In this document: in pieces, positions 22,801 to 35,077 of the stretch
How the letters are laid out: the number at the start of each line of letters is the position of its first letter
Position numbering within the stretch: position 1 is the first letter of the stretch
Source of the DNA: Diaporthe sp. PMI_573
Lineage: Eukaryota > Ascomycota > Sordariomycetes > Diaporthales > Diaporthaceae
Assembly (NCBI GenBank): GCA_021399435.1
Contig: JAJTUP010000001.1
Span: 2,914,001 to 2,978,000 of the forward strand
Reading direction: 5' to 3'
DNA: 64,000 nt
Made by a program: the position numbers and the translations under genes
Notes under the pieces: generated by a model
Told to the model about the DNA's origin: nothing
The model's input: only the letters and a program-made list of their open reading frames with translations
Database searches by the model: none

Positions 22801-24978
22801 TCATCTTCTGCTGCTGCTGCTGTAGCCAGCAGGGGGTGCAGGCAAGGCAGAGTACGGATTCCCATCAGAGTAATGGGGCCCGTCATCATACCTGCCGCCT
22901 ACCCGCGGAGGAACTGACGAAGCATATCTGTCAGCCCTGGATCTTTTGCTGTACTGTGTGGCACCGTCGTCGAAGTCGTCATAGTCGTCGTCGCTCGAGT
23001 ATGCGAGGCGCTTCTGCTGGCGCGCGAGGCGCTGCATCCGGCGCTGGTGCCGCTCCTCCTTCTGCTGTTTCCACTCCGTCACCTCATGGCTCATCTCCCG
23101 GGCTTCCTTGAGCTCGGAGACGGCTCCCTTGATGCCCAACGCGGCGATGCCAACCGACGCGGCGTCTTGCAGCAGCGCCTTTGACTTCAGTTTACGGGCT
23201 TCTTCCGGGCTAAGACGACCCTCCTTGACCGCCTTGTGTCGAGCATTTCGCTTCTCCATGCTCTGGTATACGTTGTGCGCTGCATGGATGGTGGCCACGG
23301 CTGCCAGGCCAGTGGTGATGATTTGCTTACCTCGCATCTTCTTTGCCCTCTTTTCGTCCTCATCCGAATCCCCCAGATCCGAGCTGGATATCGAACCCCG
23401 AGAGGACGCCCGGCTTCGGGATGGGGCTCCTCTTGACCGGCTACGAGCCCGGTGGGATCGGTCATCGTCATACTCATCGCGGTATCGACCATCCCGAGAA
23501 TCATATTCGTCATCGTAGCGGCCCCCTCGGCGCGAGCCACGCGGGGAGCCGACTTCGCTGTCATCCTCTCCCTTGCCCAGACCAATTCTCGCCAAGCCCT
23601 TGCGGGCCTTGTCGACGACGCTGCGGCTACGGCTACGCGTACGTCTCCTGGGGGACTCATCTCGGCTGTCGTAAGAGTCACGGGAGTCGTCCCGGCGACG
23701 GGATCGTGACCGGTCGTCACGAAGGTTGTCAACGGCCTTCTTGGCGCCAAAGGCACCCAGACCAGCAGTAGCCAGTGCAGCGAGGCCCATGCCGCCGCCG
23801 CCACCGCCTCCCTTGCTGCTCTCGGATCTGGCACGAGAGCGTGAGCGGCTTCGTCCCGTTGCCTTGTCCTCGATGATTTCTCGCTTGGATCCGTTGATCA
23901 TGCGGTTGCCGATAAGACCGCCGATGACGGATTCGGCCAGGCCAAGCTTACTGCCGTCTTTTCCGGGCTTCTGCGCGGCATCGATGGTCGCGGCACCGGC
24001 AGCGGCGGTGAGAACTCGTTTGGCCTTCTCGCCCTTCCAAGCGCCAGGTTCCTTGGACACCCGGAACGCCTCGGTGGCTCCGGCGATGAGCGAGGCCATG
24101 GCGGCCTTCTGAATCTTGCTGCCAGGCCCGCCCTTGGATTGGGATCTCTCGCGGCTTCCACGGCGGCTCCTGGTGTCGGACCTCGAGTCCCTGTCCCTAT
24201 CCCTGTGCCCGTCGCCATGCTTGTCGTCGTGACCGCCACCGCCTGTGAGAGCCTTGAGGGCTGTGCCCAGGCCGGCGGCTCCGAGGGCGGCCTCTAGGAA
24301 GTTCTTATGGCCCTTCTTGTGCTTCTCCTCCTCGTCGTCGGAGTAGTACTCGGAGACTCTGCCATCACGGCCCTTGTGGACGATATGAGTAGACTTCTTC
24401 TCGTTCTTGTCGGCGCGCTTGTTGTAGAACTCGGCGCCCTGATAGGCAGCGAAGGCACCTGCAGCGCCCAGAGCTGCCGAGGACATCAGGTTGCGATGGA
24501 CGTCGCTGCCATCCTGGTCGGCCTCGCGGCGGTCATAGACTTCCTTGCCGCCGAGGGCGACGGCAGCGCCAGCGACAGCAGCGATGATCTTCTCCTGCTG
24601 GCTCAAGATACGTTTGCGCTTCATCTCCTCCTCCTCGATGTAAACACTCTCGGCCTTCTTGCGCGGGCGACGGTCGTAGTCGCGCTCATAGTAGTCATCG
24701 CGGCTCCTGCGGGTGTAGGCGGAGCGCACATCATCGTCATAGTCATAAGGCTCTGCCGACCGAGCCCTCCGAATATCGCCGCGGGGGGCGTAGCCGGGCG
24801 GAGGAAAGTCCCTGCGGATTTCCTCTACCGACAGGTCGCTGTCTTCCCGGCCCCTCGGCACGAGGTCGCGAGTGGACTGGACCCTCAGATAGGGATCTTG
24901 AGGATCAGCATACCTCTCCTCGCGATAGTGCTCGCGGGTGCTCCGCTGGCGGCGCGGAGGGTCGTAGTCGTAGCTCAT
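22801..24978 (-). CDS. Charged DUF3824-type protein with glycine-zipper segments
   Basis: This is a 725-residue single-exon protein. It resembles the fungal DUF3824-containing proteins, whose function is unknown. The N-terminus (residues 1-125) is very rich in Arg, Asp and Tyr (DDYYERDYDRR). Several short Ala/Gly-rich hydrophobic stretches follow: IIAAVAGAAVALGG (about 131-144), SSAALGAAGAFAAYQGAEFY (about 166-185), AALGAAGLGTALKAL (about 230-244), one near 395-414, one near 549 and one near 605-620. Each is followed by a charged run, as in glycine-zipper helices that pack in or on membranes. Between them lie Arg/Ser/Asp-rich repeats like those of SR proteins. No enzyme motif is visible. Membrane association is an inference from the zipper-like pattern; an RNA-related role is an alternative suggested by the RS-like stretches. 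The start at 24978 is the first ATG of the open frame. Confidence 0.75.
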   Translation of the reverse strand: MSYDYDPPRRQRSTREHYREERYADPQDPYLRVQSTRDLVPRGREDSDLSVEEIRRDFPPPGYAPRGDIRRARSAEPYDYDDDVRSAYTRRSRDDYYERDYDRRPRKKAESVYIEEEEMKRKRILSQQEKIIAAVAGAAVALGGKEVYDRREADQDGSDVHRNLMSSAALGAAGAFAAYQGAEFYNKRADKNEKKSTHIVHKGRDGRVSEYYSDDEEEKHKKGHKNFLEAALGAAGLGTALKALTGGGGHDDKHGDGHRDRDRDSRSDTRSRRGSRERSQSKGGPGSKIQKAAMASLIAGATEAFRVSKEPGAWKGEKAKRVLTAAAGAATIDAAQKPGKDGSKLGLAESVIGGLIGNRMINGSKREIIEDKATGRSRSRSRARSESSKGGGGGGGMGLAALATAGLGAFGAKKAVDNLRDDRSRSRRRDDSRDSYDSRDESPRRRTRSRSRSVVDKARKGLARIGLGKGEDDSEVGSPRGSRRGGRYDDEYDSRDGRYRDEYDDDRSHRARSRSRGAPSRSRASSRGSISSSDLGDSDEDEKRAKKMRGKQIITTGLAAVATIHAAHNVYQSMEKRNARHKAVKEGRLSPEEARKLKSKALLQDAASVGIAALGIKGAVSELKEAREMSHEVTEWKQQKEERHQRRMQRLARQQKRLAYSSDDDYDDFDDGATQYSKRSRADRYASSVPPRVGGRYDDGPHYSDGNPYSALPAPPAGYSSSSRR

Positions 24979-27900
24979 GGCTGACGGACGATCTCTCGAG
25001 TGACAGGAAGGACAAGGTGACGTCAGCGGCCAGCCGATGAGCTGCTCAGGCTCCGGGTGTATGTAGGTGTGTGTATGTGTGAGTGCGTATTGTTTGTGTG
25101 TTTTTGTACGGCAGGGCGCAGAGAGGACAAGCTGCCGATGATCAGGCCTAGGGTCTAGTCTGTTTCCCCTGGGTGATGAAGAATGTAGTGGGAAGAAACA
25201 CAGAAGGCGAGTGAGGTGTCACGCCCGGGAAATGAATAATGCAGGCAGGGTTGGGTCGGGTTGGGCCCAGCTGAGCACCGGAAACCAAAGGAGGGGCGAG
25301 AGCAGGTGAGGTGAGGTGAGGGGGGGGGCGACCGGTAGGTAGAGAGAGAGGGTGGCCGGGCGGACGACAAATACGGCCGCCTGCACCTAAAATAGGATCC
25401 TGATAACGTATGCGTGATCCGAGACAAGACAGCAGCTGAGCTTTGAATCTAGAATGGCCCCAACAATTCTTTCATCTGCCTGGGAAACGATGATACGAGA
25501 GAAGCAATTGTGTTTTGTTGACGGCTCGACCAAGTGGAAGGAGGGGTCCGGGGCAGGATACCAGGCACCTTGTTCTCGCCGGCTTGGACGTGACAGGACA
25601 GGGCAGTCTCGTCAGGCAGCATGCACAGAGTCCAGACAGGAAGCCGCCACAACCCTGCTCCCTCCTCCCTCCCTCCCTGCCCTCCCACTCTCACTCGTTT
25701 TTCCCTTCGCTCCTGGTGGGGCAGACCGTCTCGAGCCGAGCAATGAGACAGCGGCAACGGCCAGGCGTCATCGAAGGATGACCCCAGGAGGCCAAGCGTG
25801 AGCTGTTTCTCCCACCTTCCACTCCCGCCTGCCCGCCTCCCTGGCTGTGTGTGTGTGTGTGGCACAGCACAGGCACAGCATCGCCAGCGACAGGTTTGTA
25901 TAGCACACGGGCGGCCTACCTCCCCGTCCCCGCTCTCGAACCACACCGAGCAGGGCAAGGTGTTGTCGCACAAGACGACAAACGGCAGAGGCCTCCTCTT
26001 ACACGCTGACGGGCTCGTTGCCCGGCCTGGCCAGCCTCTGCGCAGAGGGGCTGGCAGACCGGGTGATAATCAGTCCCAGTACCGCGTGCATCACCAGTCA
26101 AGGCTGGATCGCAATGATGGCGGGTAAGACGAGCAGCAGGCTTGTTCAGTGGCGCAGGCATCGGGCTGGCCGTTTCGCGGTCTCGGCCCCATTCACATAT
26201 CGATGCCAAATCTAGGACGGAAGCAATAGTCTCTCGCCGGCAGCCCAGCCAACTGCTGGCTGGCTGCCCAACCACCAGCCGACATTGCTGCCCCACGGTG
26301 ACGTAGTGGTGTGCCCCTCCAAGCTCCTCCAAGCTCCTCCAAGCCCTCCAGCCACAGCACTCTCCAAACTCACGGAATCCTCAACATCGGGTTTTGGGCA
26401 TGCGATGCACAGCTCTTGAATCCATGACAGGATAATAACGGATCTTTTACTCTATCGTAAATCCACGAACTAGAGGTAGCATGTTCGCTGCCTATGGGCT
26501 CCCCTCAGCTCTGTCGGATATGGCGGGTCAGATTCTATCTTGACCAGACAGCTACACAATCACCGCGAGCTCACAAACTCCTCCAAAACCCACGCACACC
26601 CAGCGCGGAGACGCCCCTTCCATCCCGGCTGCTCACCACCACTTCATTTTCCAAAACATCAGGTACCTCAAATCGCAACTGTTGAGGACTTTCAATTGGT
26701 ATTTCTCTGCTTGTCGCCTGCCCGCAAATCCCCCTCGGTCGAGTCGGGAAAGCAAGCCACCACAAGGTAGTGAAAGACACAAAGGACGAAACTTATCAGC
26801 CACTGCTCGATCCCATGAAAACAGGTCGCTTTTTTGCCCTCAACATTCAAGAACTTATTTACAATGATGTTGCCCAAGATTGACTTGAGAGAGGGGGGGG
26901 TGTTGTTTCGTCCGTTTGACCGCTGGCCCTCCTGCTCCCGTGTGATATTCTGGCCCCATGTCCCTATTCGTACAGCCAAGCTCAGTGACAACGCAAGCAA
27001 AAAGTATAAGGGTAGTAAATCTTTTTTGTCTTTCCATACCGGACACCTGAAGAACAACGAAAGAAAAGCGAAAAATAAAGCCGAGGGAGATTTGGCAAGT
27101 CCCACCGTCGCTTCAAAACACAAAGTCCAGGCCTATTCATCCATCCCTTGGGCCGATCCCGTTTCCTTGCAGTAAAAGGAATTGAAATGAACTTCCTCCG
27201 ATCCCAGACCATATCAAATGGACTTCTTGATTTGCTTTTTGCTAGCCTATTTGGTCCACTACTTGTTTGTCTTCTTGCCACCGGACATCCAAGTGGCATG
27301 GGTAGAAGACAGAACAGCAGCAGGAGGCCTTTCCCGGTGCAACCTTTGTCTCCTTGGATGCGACAACCTCTTCTCTTGGCCGAATACTTTTGTTCCTGAT
27401 TTGTCCTCTCATGTAAAATCAAGTGCTGCGGGAATAGATGATTTTCGATACTCCACAGCCTCCACCAGGAGACCGGAATGCATGAATGGAATGCCGGCTG
27501 GTTGACCAAAGCTTAAAGCTTGCCGCTCTCACACAGGCCCGTGACGATCGTCCTGTTCTGTCTCCTTTGAAAAATGGCCCGTCCCCGACTGCAAAATCGC
27601 GATCGTCCTCCTCATGGACCAGGAATATTGTCATACATACTCTCGTGCAAATATTATCATGCGAATGTTGGAAGTCCAGAAGCTGTGAGCCCAAAATGAC
27701 GGTAGGGGCACCCAAGTCGTAGCCGTTCAGGCCAGGAAGCCTTCAGAAGTGCGCTGCTTCATATAAGAAACACCTCCGGGGGTTCAGGGGCTTCGCCAGC
27801 GGGTATCATGATGCGAAACGCTGCTCAGTACTGATTTTTTTTTCTCTCAACCCAACCCTCCATGGACAAACGTGATAGATGACCATCGGTAAAAGCGTTG

Positions 27901-28192
27901 GGTCTCGAGGAAGACACTCTCTTCTTTCGTAAGACTCCACCACCAAAGCAGTAAGCATCCTTCAACTTTGGCTATCCCCGGATCTTTTTGTGAGACTCAT
28001 GAGCGAGGCCACTTGAGTACCACTGTACGACGTTTGCTCAGAGATCTCAGCCCAAGTCTAGTATCGTAATGGCTCCGGGCGAAATCAGATATGTAGATTC
28101 CATTCCATCTTTGTCCATCCCACTGGCATGACTCACATGTCGAATACCGCAGCAAGCCAGACAGTACTGAATGCGCAATGCTATAGCATGCA
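24979..28192. other. Intergenic stretch of about 3.2 kb
   Basis: No gene is supported. The left end contains the promoter and leader of the minus-strand DUF3824-type gene, with GT-rich and AGGTG-rich patches (25060-25110, 25300-25330). A 10-base tandem unit (CTCCTCCAAG) lies at 26314-26350 and a G8 run near 26894. The right end (about 27700-28192) is probably the 3' untranslated region of the La-domain gene. Confidence 0.5.
26314..26350 (+). repeat. 10-base tandem repeat (CTCCTCCAAG)
   Basis: Three nearly identical copies followed by a partial variant copy, pyrimidine-rich on the plus strand. Confidence 0.75.
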
Positions 28193-31100
28193 TTACACCT
28201 GAGGCTCTGCTGAACCTATCATTGTCTGAGAGCTTTGGAAGTCCGACTGCAGCACCTTGTATATCGGGTGGTCAGGGGCCCAAACGGCTGTCTCGGCAGA
28301 CAGCACGCTGGTGTAGAACTGGAGCAAATAGCCGAGGCCAATCTTGCTAGGTTTTGCTGACGTGGCATCTCCGAGGGCGAAGTGGCGGAAATCCTTGTAC
28401 ATGCCAGGGTTGAAGTTTGACACCAAGAAGGGTGCCCAGAACTTGTAAAGTCTTCTCATGTCGTCCGGAACGTCTCCTACAGCTGCAAGGGACCGCAACT
28501 TCACAGCCCTCGCTCGAACATCCACGTACTTCTCAGTGATCTTATCACCAGAGGACTGTGCCAGTGAACCATCGAAGCGATAGTACGCGGGAGAGCTGGC
28601 GGCAGCTTCGTCGGTGACTGGGCCCAGCTCAGGACTGTGCAAGTGTCAGCAGACGATGACACCGAGTTTGGCACACACTCAGGTACTCACGTGTTCAACG
28701 CGTCTGAGCTGGCATGAACCCCATTGGTTTCAGTGCCCTTGGAGTCCTCAGCACCATCCTGAGTGTCTCCGTTAGGCAGCTTTCCAGCCTCTTGAGATTC
28801 CTTGGACTGTCCCGGCAGGACAACGTGCAACTTAGCAACATCATCGTCTGAGAATTTCTCGGCGTCCTTCAGGGCGGTCTCTACCCAAGGGCCCGGTGCT
28901 TGCTGCGCCGCCGCGGCGGCGAAGCCGTTGAACATGGCGTCGTTCCCGGGGGCGAACTCGGGCACAGCAGCGTTCAGCTGGGAATCATCGGCACGGTGTC
29001 CATTGACTGGTCCGCCGTTGACACCCTGGTTGTTGTAGCCCGGTCCGTTCAGGTATCCAGGGTACATGTCGCCAGGAAACGACCCTCCGTACGCTGGTGA
29101 CGACATTACGGGATATGCAAAAGGCATGGAGCCCTGTTGGTGATAGGCCGGTGCGCTCATGTGCATACTGTGTCTTGACTTGCTCTCGAGACTGGTTGGG
29201 CCGGGATTGCGGGCGTGCTCCTTCCTGTTGGCCTCAGGGAGAACGTACTTCTCCCAGCCCTCCCGCCGCCGCAAGAGCTCAGCCTTGCCATCACCCAGCA
29301 CAAACTCGACTTCATCGGAGTCTGAGCAGGCTTCTCGCACAGACTGCAGGTTCTGTGAAGATATCGAGCGTACTCGGCTGAACTCAGTAATGACATTCAG
29401 AGGCACGAACCCCTGCGAATCCATGTTCTCTCTCAGGAACAGATCCTTGGGCAGGTTGAGGTCGGAGAAGTAGTACTCGATCTGCTGTTTCAGTGCACTG
29501 TGGAGCAGAAACTGGGGGTCCGACAGCGGGAAGGCGGGGAAAGCAGAATGGGGAGCTTGGCCGTAGGGAGAGAAAGGAGCGAAGTCAGTGTTGAGAGGCT
29601 GCATGGGCATCTTGCCTGCACCGTTCGATGGGCCCTTGTAACCATTGATTGACGCAGGGCGACCACGACCAGCTCGGCCTGAACCAGGGCCTCCGTAAGA
29701 ATACCCGTTGGCGAAGGGAGTCTGATTGTATGCGTTTGTCCTGGGACCGTGCCCATTGCCCTGGTATGCCTGTGAATATGACTGGCTTGCGTTGTGCCCG
29801 CCGCGTCCATTGCCGTGCGCGCCTCTCCTAGGTCTCGCATCCTTGTGGGCGGCGAAGCCTCCCTCCTTTCTGCCAGGCTCTGTGCCCTCGCCTCGAGAGC
29901 CGCTCTGCTGTCCGCCGAAGCCCTGCGCGAACTCGCCCTTGGACCCCTTTGTTGCTTCGCTCTTGGACGCGGACTGAGACTCGCCGGGGGCACCGGCGCG
30001 GCGCTCGGCCAAAGCTGGTGTCTTGCGTATGTCCCGCGTGTCTGCAGAGAACTTCTTCTTCTCGAAAGGAAGCGAATTCGTTCGCGGCGGAACGTCCTCT
30101 CTGGGCTTCCCTTGAGATTCGCCGGTGGCAGCAGGACCTTGCGCCTCCGATGCGCCTTGCAACTTGTCGCCAGGGCCGCTGGCGCTTGAGGCGTGAGCGC
30201 CTCGGCCGACAGAGTTCCGCCCAGTTTGCCCGCCACCGCGACCCTTGCTCGCAGGGCGTGTCTGCAGTTGGGTTTCCCACTTGACGGAGTGGTTGATTTC
30301 CAATTTCTGGACGTACTTCGGCCGGGTAGACTTGATCTGTGGAGCTTCCTCCTGCTTGTCTTTCGAGGGTGCATCCGACTCGGAAAGCTTGCGCTTGCTG
30401 TCTTCAGCGGCCGCAGTCTCAGGTGTTGGCCAAAGAGACGCGTCCTGCACTGGAGGAACATTGCCATTCGTGACCTGGTCACTCGCCCTGCTCCCTCGCG
30501 GATTCCTGCGGGGGGGTTGCTCGCTGGCTTGGCGCGATCCGTCGGCGGCCTTCACAGGGCGGATCGTCTCAGAAGGATCTTTGTTGTCGGCACTCTCGTA
30601 ACTGCTGGTGCTCTTGTTCGAGTCTTGAGAAACGGCTTTGGTCGCTGCGTCGGTGCCAGCTGGGGCAGGAGTCACGCTGGGCTGCCTTGCCTTCGCGGCA
30701 GCGGCCCGCTGTTGCCACACGTTGACGGTCGGGGGCGGAGCTTCGAAGAGCTTCACAGGGACGACCTCTTTCTCCTGCTCCTGCTGGACTTGGTCGCCCT
30801 CGGCGTCCTTGTCTGAATTTTTGCCCTTCTTGGCCTTGCGGCCTTTCCTATCCGAGGACTCGCTGGGACGATTTGACGGGCGGGAGGTCTTGTCGCTTGT
30901 CGTGCTTTGCGCACCGGTCTTGGATGCATCGTCTGGGCGAGGCACGATGGTGGATTCGGACTTGGCGGAGGTGGCCGAGCCGTCGGAATCGCCAATGTTG
31001 GCGACCTCTGAGTGGGCTTTCGAGGCAACAGACTCGAGGTCAATCTCGGAGCTCTTGACCGACTCGGACACTTCAGAAGTAGTCGAGAAGGTCTTTGCCG

Positions 31101-31245
31101 AGGCATCTGCAGCTGTGGTCACCGAGCTGTTGTCGTCCTTTGCTGGATCGACCGGAGCAGGGCTCGCCGCAGACTGAGGATCGGGCTGGACGGCGTTGCG
31201 GCCCTTGGCGGCTTGCGCATACGAAAAGGCGGTAGCAGCCGACAT
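28193..31245 (-). CDS. LARP1-type La-domain RNA-binding protein
   Basis: This is a La-related protein of the LARP1/Sro9 type, expected to bind mRNA in the cytoplasm and to modulate translation or stability. The model joins 31245-28691 and 28634-28193 (998 aa). The first 570 residues are disordered and rich in Ser, Lys, Glu and Pro, with RGG-like patches near GRGGHN and GRAGRGRPAS. The La motif lies at about residues 578-667: ALKQQIEYYFSDLNLPKDLF, then GFVPLNVITEFSRVRSI. The 56-nt intron 28635-28690 (GTGAGT, GCTGAC branch, GCACAG) interrupts Thr|ProGluLeu and restores the frame. The second exon encodes a C-terminal DM15-like repeat, RLYKFWAPFLVSNF and then MYKDFRHFALGDA with GLGYLLQFY, which is characteristic of LARP1. 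Without splicing the protein would stop just after exon 1 and lose this repeat. I start at 31245 (MSAATAFSYAQAAKG) rather than at the in-frame ATG at 31380, whose extension looks noncoding. Confidence 0.88.
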
Positions 31246-34084
31246 GGTGTCCGATGTGAAGTGCTTGAGTGGTGTGGATTGATTCACGGTAGGCACTTGG
31301 GGTGGTTGGCCTGCAACAGCAATGCGCAGTTGCAGCCCAGCCTGTGGTGTCGAGTGGTAGGGTTGATGTGTCCCACGCACGTATGCGCGCCTCAGGCGAG
31401 GAACACAACACGAGAGGGTTGCGCGGAGTGAAGGAGCTCAGAATATAGCCTTGGCCGCGAAACCGGGGAGGAAGCGAACGGGACAGTGGTGTGATTTTTG
31501 GGCAGTGTTCGCGAGTAGGCAGGTATCTCGAGAGGCGTGATGTCTAGGTCGCCCCAGGGGACTGCGGAACGGATTGGGTCTGGCCGTGTGGTAAGCTCCG
31601 AGGAGGAACAAGCCAGCTGGACTGAGGCAGGCTGGGGGTGAAGAATGTGTACCGAATACCACTCTAGGTTCTGTTTGATGTCGTGGGGCGCGGGGCTCGC
31701 GGAAGCCCTGGGACAGGACAGAGAATTTCGAGGTCAACGATCGACAACCGACGGGCAGACGACACGAACAAGATGCGTCCGAGAGAGCAGGCGCCGTTTG
31801 TCAGGTGTTGGGTCGAGCCAACAGTAGAACGCACGAAACGAAATCTCGAGGTAGGCCAGGCAGGCAGGCAAATTTGGTGGGTGCTGGGCCGAGCTGACTG
31901 AGACGTGCGGACGGACAGACGGGGCGGGCACGAGCGAGCGGGTGGTGCTGCTGCTATGACCGGGGGAGTAAAAAAAAAAAAAGAAAAAAAGCTGGCTGCA
32001 AGCGATTCCCGAGGGATGCTGTCTGCTGTACTGCTGCTCCTGATGTTGATGGCACCTCTCCCTCTGAAACACAGAAAGAGGCTTTTTCGCAGCGGGAGGG
32101 GGATGAACAGGACCACACTCTCGGAGTGGACGGGTGATGTTGGGTAGGTAGGGAGGAGGTAGAGGTAGAAGTGTGGTGAGGTAGGTAGGTAATCTTTTGT
32201 AAAAAGTGAGGAGCCCTGGGGAATTTTTGAAAATTTTTGAGTCTGCGGCCGAAGCGCGCCCCCGCCCAGTTAGACTAGCAATCGCCAAATCTAAAGCAGG
32301 GCTTCCCACGAGAGTCATTCACTGCATGGAATGAATGCAAAGGGTTCAATGAATGGTGTGTGCCTGCCTACGTGTTTGAATGCATGTGTGTGTGTATATG
32401 TATGTGCTTGTGTGTATGTGTGAGGCATGAGGAATCTGGATAAAAACATCAAAGGGCATCCATCTCCTCCTGCCCTGCCTTGCCTCGCAGGTCCTCTTCT
32501 TTCCCTCTGCCTCCAGCAGGCTTGCATCACGGCAGTACAGGGTCGTTTGCTGGGAGAAACCATTTATTTCGGCGTGGGCACACACTCTCCCTCACACTGC
32601 CGCTCCTAATGATGCACCAGACCTCCCTTGCAAGGCCATTAAGGTACCACCACTCATTACCTGCCACTACCTCCTCCAACCGTCTCAACCTACCTGCCTA
32701 GCTGGATACCCAGCCTAGCTAGTCCCAGAAGCAATCCAGAAGGATCTAGTGGGTGACAGTTCTAAATACTGTCCTCGTCGTGCACGCTCTCTCTCTCTGT
32801 GGCATCTTTAACCCGTCTATCTCTTGGCTACAGTCTCTGGGCCCACCGGACCTCTGCATTGCGCCGTTCCTTTCTGAAATTTTCCCTTGCAGAAATCCCA
32901 GCATTGCCGGAAACCCATACCCCGCCTGCACCCGAAAATAGAGCCTTGCCTGCACTGCGTGGTCATCCGGGTTTCCGACGAGGAGCAAAGGCCGAGGCAT
33001 CCCATCAACCAACCTCACCTCACCCTCCCACCCAGACTGACCTCAGCCGACCTGACCTCAGCTAATAATCTCACGGACCCACGAGGGGTTGGCCTTGCCT
33101 CATCAAGGTCGTTGCCGCTTGCTGCAAGGAATTTAATACTCCACGCCAGGCAGAGAGGCACCTCGGACCCTCCATTCCGTCCAAGCATCCCGATCCAGGG
33201 TGTGCCGCCCGCGAAGGTTGCGTTGCAGTCAGGACCATGAGGCTAATAAACCTCTGGAAGCTCCGCCGGCAACAAGCTGCACCGTCTCGGACACAAGGTT
33301 TATGAGGCCCAATGTCCCAGGCAAGCTTGGCCACCGTACATATCCTATCCACCCTTCCCATCTGCTGGCCGTGGGATATCCAAGGGTTGGGCAAAGGTAG
33401 TGCAGACCGCGGCTTTTTGAGACACACGCAACGTCGGCAAGCCCTACCTATTCAGGCTGCATTGTTGCTCAGAGACAGCGCCAATCGGCAGGTCTAGCTG
33501 TGTCGCCGCCACGGCATGAGGGCCGAGAAGCACAAGCTCACGGAAGCCGCTCCCCCCTCCTACCCACCCAATTGGCTCAGCTGGATCACCGGCCAGCCTT
33601 GAAAGCGCCGGTCCGGGCCTTATTTTTTTTTTATACGTAGCTGGTCGTGGGATAGCGTCACAGGGACCCCTGAAGATCTCGCGCAGCCAGTCAGTCTTTG
33701 TTGTCGACTCGGTGCACCAATACGACGTATCCCGCCGCACAGACTGTCCAGTCCGCTGCCAGCTGCCCAGCAAGACTTTACTGTAGGGGAAACCACTTCA
33801 ACAACCCTGTCCCCCTCCCCATTGCCCCACGGAAATCAACAAGCGACCTCGCGAGACCGTGTTGCCGAGACCTACTGCACATTATCATGCAAGCTGGTTG
33901 CCTGGTTCCCAGCGACCCCGACCGGCATCTCCACCAGAGACATCCTCTATCTGTACGTGAATGCAAATAATGTGACAAGCTGAGCGAGAGTTCAGCCTCG
34001 CCTCCAGTGCTGGTGGTGTGATGTTGACGGAGGAGCGGAACCACCCGGCACCTGTCAAACGGCAGCGTGGCTTGGGCTGGCCGC

Positions 34085-34153
34085 GTCTTCCTCGTCTCCC
34101 CGTCTCCCCGTTTCCCCGTCCCTCCCACTCCCACTCCCATTCCCACTCCCCCA
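34085..34153 (+). repeat. Pyrimidine-rich tandem tract (CCCGTCTC, then CCCACT)
   Basis: Units of CGTCTCCC are followed by six-base CCCACT units, all on the pyrimidine strand. The period changes within the tract, so it is not coding. Confidence 0.75.
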
Positions 34154-35077
34154 GATTGATGCACACAGCTGCCACGCACGGGCTACGATGCAGTCAGTAG
34201 GTATCTATCTACTGTGCTCATCCCACGTGGCACAAGATGGATATGGCTGACACTGGACTTGTCTTTTATTTCTTCCGCCACTTACGATTGCCTGTTATAG
34301 CTGTCGAGGCTGTTGTGGTGCTCCAGAATTCTCCATCGCCAAACCTTCTGCAACAGTGCTTCTTGGCACCGTCTCTGCCCGTGTCGAGATGCGATTCTCT
34401 CAGACGCCTTAAGAGTATCAGGGCTACGAGGCATGGGACAGCTGCCCGCTCATCCACTCACAGAGGCAACCATCAGCATCATAAACGACAAAGTATCTAA
34501 GCCTTAAGCTGTGACCTGTCTGCAAAAGACAAGTCGATCGGCTCTCTCAAAACAAAGTTCACACACATACAGAGAGGGTCGGTCTCCCAAGTGGATCTCA
34601 ACTAAGCTAATCCTGGGGCTGATCGCCTCCATTATGCCCATCGGACTCGTTCGGATGACTGAACTCAGCAGCATCCCCAAGCTTCCTCGGCGTTATGTGC
34701 AGCCTACCTCAAACATATATCGATCGTCTGGTTTCAGGAGAGCTTTCTCGCGGCACCCTGCATTGTGAAACGGCCCTTTCGTCCACTCAAGGGCGGTTGA
34801 TCGTGACTGTAGCAGACCGACAGCCCGTCTTCACCTCAGCCACAAGCCAGGCCGTTTCAAAAAAAAAAAATTGAGAACCAAGTAGTGAAGTTGTTTAGCT
34901 GTCCGACCGATAATAATGTTGCGTATTCATATTGGAGCACTTCCTAGCCACAGCTGGTATTCGAAGTGACGCACTATCCGAGGTCTTAAAGCCGATGTAG
35001 ATATCTTTCAAACACCATACAGAGAAGCCGGGACTTCCATGTTTTCGCGACCATCATTCCGGTAACTAGCGATTCTG

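Noticed and set aside
23187..24984. Long frames antisense to or overlapping the DUF3824-type gene
   Set aside because: Low-complexity shadows of the Arg/Asp/Ser-rich repeats.
31246..31380. 45-residue upstream extension of the La-domain protein
   Set aside because: Composition resembles leader sequence; the ATG at 31245 starts the protein-like part.
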